Positions 60,401 through 64,000 of a DNA stretch of 64,000 bases are shown here, piece after piece. The notes under the pieces are model-generated. The model was not told where the DNA came from. It saw only the letters and a list, made by a program, of their open reading frames with translations, and did not search any database. The DNA is from Labilibaculum sp. (GTDB taxonomy: Bacteria > Bacteroidota > Bacteroidia > Bacteroidales > Marinifilaceae). The stretch spans positions 1 to 64,000 of the forward strand of contig JAEINT010000003.1 in assembly GCA_016342745.1 (NCBI GenBank). The letters are read 5' to 3'. Position 1 is the first letter of the stretch; each line of letters begins with the position of its first letter. The position numbers and the translations under genes were made by a program.

Positions 60401-61095
60401 AAGTAATCAGCTTTGTCGTGAGTGACTGGAGCAAACTGTTCCATTTTAGGTCCTTCTAAAAAGGCACAATTATCTTTGTAAGCTGATACAATTCTATTGT
60501 GATTTTCTTTTGAAGTTTTCTTGATTAGTTGAAATAAAGAAGATTCTTTTTCTTCTCCATCTATAACAAAGGCACCATTAAATATTTTATGGCGACAATG
60601 CTCTGAATTCACTTGTGAAAAACCAAAAACTTCAGAATCGGTTAATTTTCGTCCTATTTTTTTAGCAACGCCATCTAAATAGGTGATTTCATCCGCGCTA
60701 AGAGCTAAACCTTCTTGTTGGTTGTATTCAGCAATATTTTCAATATTTACAATTGGTTCAGGTTGTTTTTCAATTGTAAAAATATCTTGATCTAATTTTT
60801 TATAAAAAGCTTGTAGCATTGGATCATACTCAGCTTTTTCACTTTCTACCAAATGAAATTCTTCAATTCGGATAATTCCTGAGATTCCCATATTTTGGGT
60901 TATCTCGGCTGCATTGGTACTCCAAGGAGTAATCATTTCTTTTCTTGGGCCAATAAAAAAACCAACTAACTTGTCTTCCTGAATTTTAGTTGCATTTCCA
61001 AATAACCAGGAAAGCTTGTCATAATCCAGTCCATTTAATTGGTTAGTTGATTGAACAACAAAGTGTACTTCGTCTTTTTTGAAGAATAGTATCAT
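57403..61095 (-). CDS. purL: phosphoribosylformylglycinamidine synthase (single-chain PurL)
   Basis: 1230 residues, the long single-chain form. An N-terminal PurS-like region and linker ([17 protein letters not shown]) lead into two AIR-synthase-like halves ([29 protein letters not shown] and [13 protein letters not shown], then [15 protein letters not shown]). The C-terminal glutaminase domain has nucleophile Cys1076 in [14 protein letters not shown], and VAHGEGKFE contributes to the catalytic set. It converts FGAR to FGAM with glutamine and ATP. It is a single-gene unit with a promoter-like box and a terminator. The length is normal for the type found in proteobacteria and many Bacteroidota. 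Confidence 0.96.
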   Translation of the reverse strand: [1230 protein letters not shown]

Positions 61096-61148
61096 CTTAG
61101 AATCTACTTAAGAATTTATAAAAAATGGTTGAAACTCGTTTCAGATTG

Positions 61149-61156
61149 CAAATATA
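61149..61156 (-). promoter_or_regulatory. -7 box upstream of purL
   Basis: TATATTTG followed by C on the minus strand matches TAnnTTTG, 53 bases before the purL ATG. No PurR-type operator is recognised. Confidence 0.45.
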
Positions 61157-61567
61157 AGTAAAAGACTTTATAGAATAAGATAAAAAAGGATAAGGAAGGA
61201 GGTAATTTTTCACATCAAGCAAGAATGCTTTATTGATTCTTAAGGAATATTATGAATTGCCGAAAGCTAATGGCTTAAATTGTCTTGATTTTTCAATTTT
61301 GAGAAATGAAAAATAATTGTCAAAAACATGTTGAGGAATAGCAAAAAATATTTCTGTTTTATTGGAAAAGCGATTTCCTTTGGGTTCGTTAATCAAGAGG
61401 TTTGTCGGGTTAGAAAAAGTTATGCAAAGGTTTTCGAAGAATTCAATTCTAAATTAATAGATTGAAGTCTTATTTAGAAGGCTATTTGTTTGATTTATAG
61501 AAAGAAAGTGAGATCTTCCTCTTTTCTTGTACATGTTGAGAAACAACTTTTATAATGTTAAAGATCA
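61157..61567. other. divergent intergenic stretch between purL and mce
   Basis: About 400 AT-rich bases with no convincing gene. A 45-codon frame at 61328-61465 has no support. No riboswitch fold, including a cobalamin box that might be expected before a methylmalonyl-CoA gene, is recognisable. Confidence 0.4.
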
Positions 61568-61598
61568 TTGATTGACGTATTTCTATTCAATATTTTTG
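61568..61598 (+). promoter_or_regulatory. promoter of the mce-mmdA operon (TTG-N20-TATTTTTG)
   Basis: TTG at 61568-61570 and TATTTTTG at 61591-61598 fit the Bacteroidota consensus and give a leader of about 28 bases before mce. Confidence 0.55.
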
Positions 61599-61631
61599 TA
61601 ATCTATTAATTTAAAATAAAACATATCTATT

Positions 61632-62036
61632 ATGAAACCATCACATATTGAACATATCGGTATCGCAGTAAAAAGTTTAGAAGAAGCAATTCCATTTTAC
61701 GAAAAAGTATTAGGGTTGGAATGCTATGCAGTTGAAGAGGTCGTGGACCAGAAAGTAAAAACAGCTTTTTTTAAGGTTGGGGATACTAAGATTGAATTGT
61801 TAGAGTCTACAGATCCAGAAGGTCCTATCGGGAAATTTGTAGCTAAAACAGGTGGCGGAATGCATCACATGGCATTTGCTGTTGAAGATGTTCAGGAAGC
61901 ATTAAACGATGTTCAAGAAGCAGGTTGTCAGGTTATCGATAAAACTCCTCGTAACGGAGCTGAAGGATTGAAGATTGGATTTTTACATCCAAAATCAACT
62001 CAGAGAGTCTTGACTGAGATTTGTGGCAATAAATAA
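61632..62036 (+). CDS. mce: methylmalonyl-CoA epimerase
   Basis: A 134-residue vicinal-oxygen-chelate protein with the family pattern HIEHIGIAVKSLEEAIPFYEKVLGL, the second metal-ligand segment GGGMHHMAFAVEDV and the C-terminal RVLTEICGNK that carries the Glu ligand. The length is typical. It interconverts (R)- and (S)-methylmalonyl-CoA, which links methylmalonyl-CoA mutase to the decarboxylase or carboxyltransferase. mmdA follows after 35 bases, so the pathway assignment is well supported by context. Confidence 0.95.
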   Translation: MKPSHIEHIGIAVKSLEEAIPFYEKVLGLECYAVEEVVDQKVKTAFFKVGDTKIELLESTDPEGPIGKFVAKTGGGMHHMAFAVEDVQEALNDVQEAGCQVIDKTPRNGAEGLKIGFLHPKSTQRVLTEICGNK

Positions 62037-62071
62037 GAAAACTCAATAATTATATAATAACTCAATAAGTT

Positions 62072-63628
62072 ATGGCTAGTCAGGATAAAATTAAAAAGTT
62101 AATTGATTTAAGAGCAGAGGCTAAGCTTGGTGGAGGTGAGAAAAGAATCGCATCTCAACACAAGAAAGGCAAATACACAGCTCGCGAAAGAATCGATATG
62201 CTTCTTGATGAAGGAAGTTTCGAGGAATTTGACATGTTTGTATCTCACCGTTGTACTAACTTCGGAATGGAGAAGACAAAATTCTTAGGGGATGGGGTTG
62301 TTACAGGTCAAGGTACAATCGACGGAAGATTAGTTTTCGTATTCTCACAAGATTTTACAGTTTTTGGAGGATCATTGTCTGAAACTTTTGCACAAAAGAT
62401 TTGCAAAGTAATGGATATGGCAATGACTATGGGTGCACCTTGTATTGGATTGAATGATTCAGGTGGAGCTCGTATTCAGGAGGGTGTAACAGCTCTTGCT
62501 GGTTATGCTGAGATTTTCCAAAGAAACATTATGGCATCTGGAGTTATTCCTCAGATTTCTGCAATTTTCGGTCCTTGTGCTGGTGGAGCAGTTTATTCTC
62601 CTGCTTTAACTGACTTTATCATGATGACAGAAGAAAAGTCATACATGTTCGTTACTGGTCCTAAAGTAGTAAAGACTGTAACTGGTGAAGATATTTCAGT
62701 TGAAGATTTAGGTGGAGCTAAAATGCATGCTTCTAAATCAGGTGTATCTCACTTTATGTTGGAAGATGAAGAAGAAGGTATCATGATTATTCGTAAGCTT
62801 CTTTCTTATATGCCTTCTAACAATCTTGAAGAGGCTCCAATTATAGAGTGTGCAGATCCAATCGATAGAATGGATGATATCTTAAACGAAATCATTCCAG
62901 CAAATCCTAACATGCCTTATGACATGAAGGATATTATCTATACAATTGCTGATGATGCTGAATTTTTAGAAGTTCACCGTCACTATGCTAAGAACATTAT
63001 TGTAGGTTTTACTCGTATGGGTGGAATGTCAGTAGGTGTTGTTGCAAATCAGCCTAGTTTCCTTGCTGGGGTTCTAGATATTGAATCTTCAAGAAAGGCG
63101 GCTCGATTTATCCGTTTCTGTGACTGTTTTAATATTCCTATTTTAACATTGGTTGACGTTCCTGGATTCCTTCCTGGATCAAGTCAAGAATTTGGTGGTA
63201 TCATTACTCATGGAGCAAAATTAATGTTTGCTTATGGAGAGGCTACTGTGCCAAAAGTAACTATTACTCTAAGGAAATCTTACGGTGGTGCTCATGATGT
63301 AATGTCTTGTAAGCAACTTCGTGGTGATTTAAATTATGCATGGCCTTCAGCAGAAATTGCTGTTATGGGAGCAAAAGGTGCAATTGAAGTACTTCACGGA
63401 AGAAAAATGGCTGAAATGGGCGATGCTGATAAAGCGAAGTTTATTACAGATACTGAAATTGAGTACAACGAAGCATTTGCTAATCCTTACAATGCAGCAT
63501 CATATGGTTATATCGATGATGTAATTGAGCCACGTAATACTCGTTTCAGAGTGATTCGCGCATTCCAGTCTTTACAGACTAAGAAGCAAGTGAATCCACC
63601 AAAGAAACATTCTAATATTCCATTGTAA
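62072..63628 (+). CDS. mmdA: methylmalonyl-CoA decarboxylase alpha subunit (carboxyltransferase)
   Basis: A 518-residue carboxyltransferase, the third homologue in the window. Features are [92 protein letters not shown] and the KKHSNIPL end. Lying between mce and an OadG-type membrane subunit, it should transfer the carboxyl of (S)-methylmalonyl-CoA to biotin in the Na+-translocating decarboxylase, which yields propionyl-CoA. The carrier and pump subunits are expected just beyond the window. Confidence 0.92.
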   Translation: MASQDKIKKLIDLRAEAKLGGGEKRIASQHKKGKYTARERIDMLLDEGSFEEFDMFVSHRCTNFGMEKTKFLGDGVVTGQGTIDGRLVFVFSQDFTVFGGSLSETFAQKICKVMDMAMTMGAPCIGLNDSGGARIQEGVTALAGYAEIFQRNIMASGVIPQISAIFGPCAGGAVYSPALTDFIMMTEEKSYMFVTGPKVVKTVTGEDISVEDLGGAKMHASKSGVSHFMLEDEEEGIMIIRKLLSYMPSNNLEEAPIIECADPIDRMDDILNEIIPANPNMPYDMKDIIYTIADDAEFLEVHRHYAKNIIVGFTRMGGMSVGVVANQPSFLAGVLDIESSRKAARFIRFCDCFNIPILTLVDVPGFLPGSSQEFGGIITHGAKLMFAYGEATVPKVTITLRKSYGGAHDVMSCKQLRGDLNYAWPSAEIAVMGAKGAIEVLHGRKMAEMGDADKAKFITDTEIEYNEAFANPYNAASYGYIDDVIEPRNTRFRVIRAFQSLQTKKQVNPPKKHSNIPL

Positions 63629-63639
63629 AAAATCGTTCT

Positions 63640-63990
63640 ATGTTAATGAATATTTTATCTATAGGAAGTCAGGGTGGATGGACAGTTGCTATCGTAGGTT
63701 ACTCAATTGTATTTGTTGCATTGGTACTACTGGTTATTGTTTTTATCAATTTACCTAAATTATTACAACTAAACTTGAGAAAGAAGCTTGTAAGAGAGGG
63801 TAAGCCTTGCGCTGATGTTGATGATTTGAACATCGAAGGTGGTGTTAATGCAGCTATTGCTATGGCTTTACATTTGCACTTTGACCAAATTCACGATGAG
63901 GAAAGTAATATCATCACAATTAAAAAAGTTACTAAGAATTATTCACCATGGAGTTCTAAGATCTATGGAGTAATGAATCAACCAAGATAA
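63640..63990 (+). CDS. OadG-family subunit (MmdD/gamma-delta subunit) of Na+-pumping decarboxylase
   Basis: A 116-residue membrane protein with one N-terminal helix (WTVAIVGYSIVFVALVLLVI, ~14-37). A soluble C-terminal part contains NAAIAMALHLHFDQIHDEE and ends SPWSSKIYGVMNQPR. This is the OadG/MmdD arrangement, in which the helix anchors to the pump subunit and the tail binds the carboxyltransferase. It starts 11 bases after mmdA. The 62-residue protein at 5453 resembles its soluble part. It supports a membrane-bound, energy-conserving decarboxylase here. Confidence 0.85.
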   Translation: MLMNILSIGSQGGWTVAIVGYSIVFVALVLLVIVFINLPKLLQLNLRKKLVREGKPCADVDDLNIEGGVNAAIAMALHLHFDQIHDEESNIITIKKVTKNYSPWSSKIYGVMNQPR

Positions 63991-63995
63991 TTAAA

Positions 63996-64000
63996 ATGAA
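63996..64000 (+). CDS. start of the next gene, cut by the window end
   Basis: ATGAA at the last five bases, 5 bases after the OadG-type stop, probably begins the next operon gene. By analogy with mmd operons it would encode the biotin carrier, followed by the membrane pump subunit. Nothing of the protein can be seen, so this is inference from spacing. Confidence 0.35.

Noticed and set aside
61328-61465. 45-codon ORF upstream of mce
   Set aside because: No promoter, no recognisable domain and only a short length in AT-rich DNA; nothing supports expression.
1-64000. CRISPR array, prophage or integrative element
   Set aside because: No regularly spaced repeats, phage structural genes, integrase or conjugation genes are present; the only mobile gene is the small Y1 transposase.

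Overview
This 64 kb window looks like the chromosome of an AT-rich member of the Bacteroidota. Three things support this: a type IX secretion (T9SS) sorting domain together with a PorD-type protein, promoters of the Bacteroidota form TTG-N19/20-TAnnTTTG, and the gene order bamD-rpoZ-coaBC-porD-recN. The metabolic content (three biotin-dependent acyl-CoA carboxyltransferase systems and methylmalonyl-CoA epimerase) suggests a marine fermenter that makes or uses succinate and propionate, perhaps of the Marinifilaceae/Marinilabiliales type. That placement is inference. I see no prophage, CRISPR array or large island; the only mobile element is a small REP-associated transposase.

Layout. 0-2.8 kb: a hotdog thioesterase and a large glycosidase-like lipoprotein. 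2.8-3.9 kb: a gene-poor stretch holding a degenerate tRNA-Thr-like sequence. 3.9-7.6 kb: a carboxyltransferase, a 62-residue subunit and a biotinylated pyruvate/oxaloacetate carboxyltransferase, with no membrane pump subunit among them. 7.9-16.5 kb: trxB, an alpha-oxoamine synthase, then bamD-rpoZ-coaBC-porD-recN and fabI; coaBC is split by a -1 frame change in a run of 11 A. 16.6-19.6 kb: cysC-cysD-cysN (APS/PAPS synthesis). 19.7-25.3 kb: a FadL-type porin, a Ser/Arg-rich lipoprotein, proS and an unknown protein. 25.4-31.5 kb: pepT, a divergent hxlR/acuI-like pair, a DUF6265 lipoprotein, pabB and tilS. 31.5-32.5 kb: a transposase with flanking REP hairpins. 32.5-38 kb: an S9-type hydrolase, a small unknown protein, and a biotin carboxylase-biotin carrier-carboxyltransferase operon.

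38.4-44.6 kb: a Cu/Zn-efflux-type permease with an HMA domain, a porin followed by an exported FMN-binding protein, mntP and an orphan TPR histidine kinase. 44.8-48.2 kb: the nadB-nadC-nadA operon. 48.4-52.5 kb: a fused trehalose-6-phosphate synthase/phosphatase divergent from a GH15 hydrolase. 53-57.2 kb: a small lipoprotein and a 1243-residue T9SS-secreted Asp-box propeller protein. 57.4-61.1 kb: purL. 61.6-64 kb: methylmalonyl-CoA epimerase, mmdA and an OadG-type subunit, cut by the window end just as the next gene begins.

The strongest metabolic theme is C3/C4 acyl-CoA carboxyl transfer. I read the three systems as a putative soluble methylmalonyl-CoA:pyruvate transcarboxylase, a propionyl/acetyl-CoA carboxylase, and a probable Na+-pumping methylmalonyl-CoA decarboxylase. 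The most notable single observation is the canonical -1 slippery heptamer (A AAA AAC followed by TAA) that joins the two halves of coaBC.
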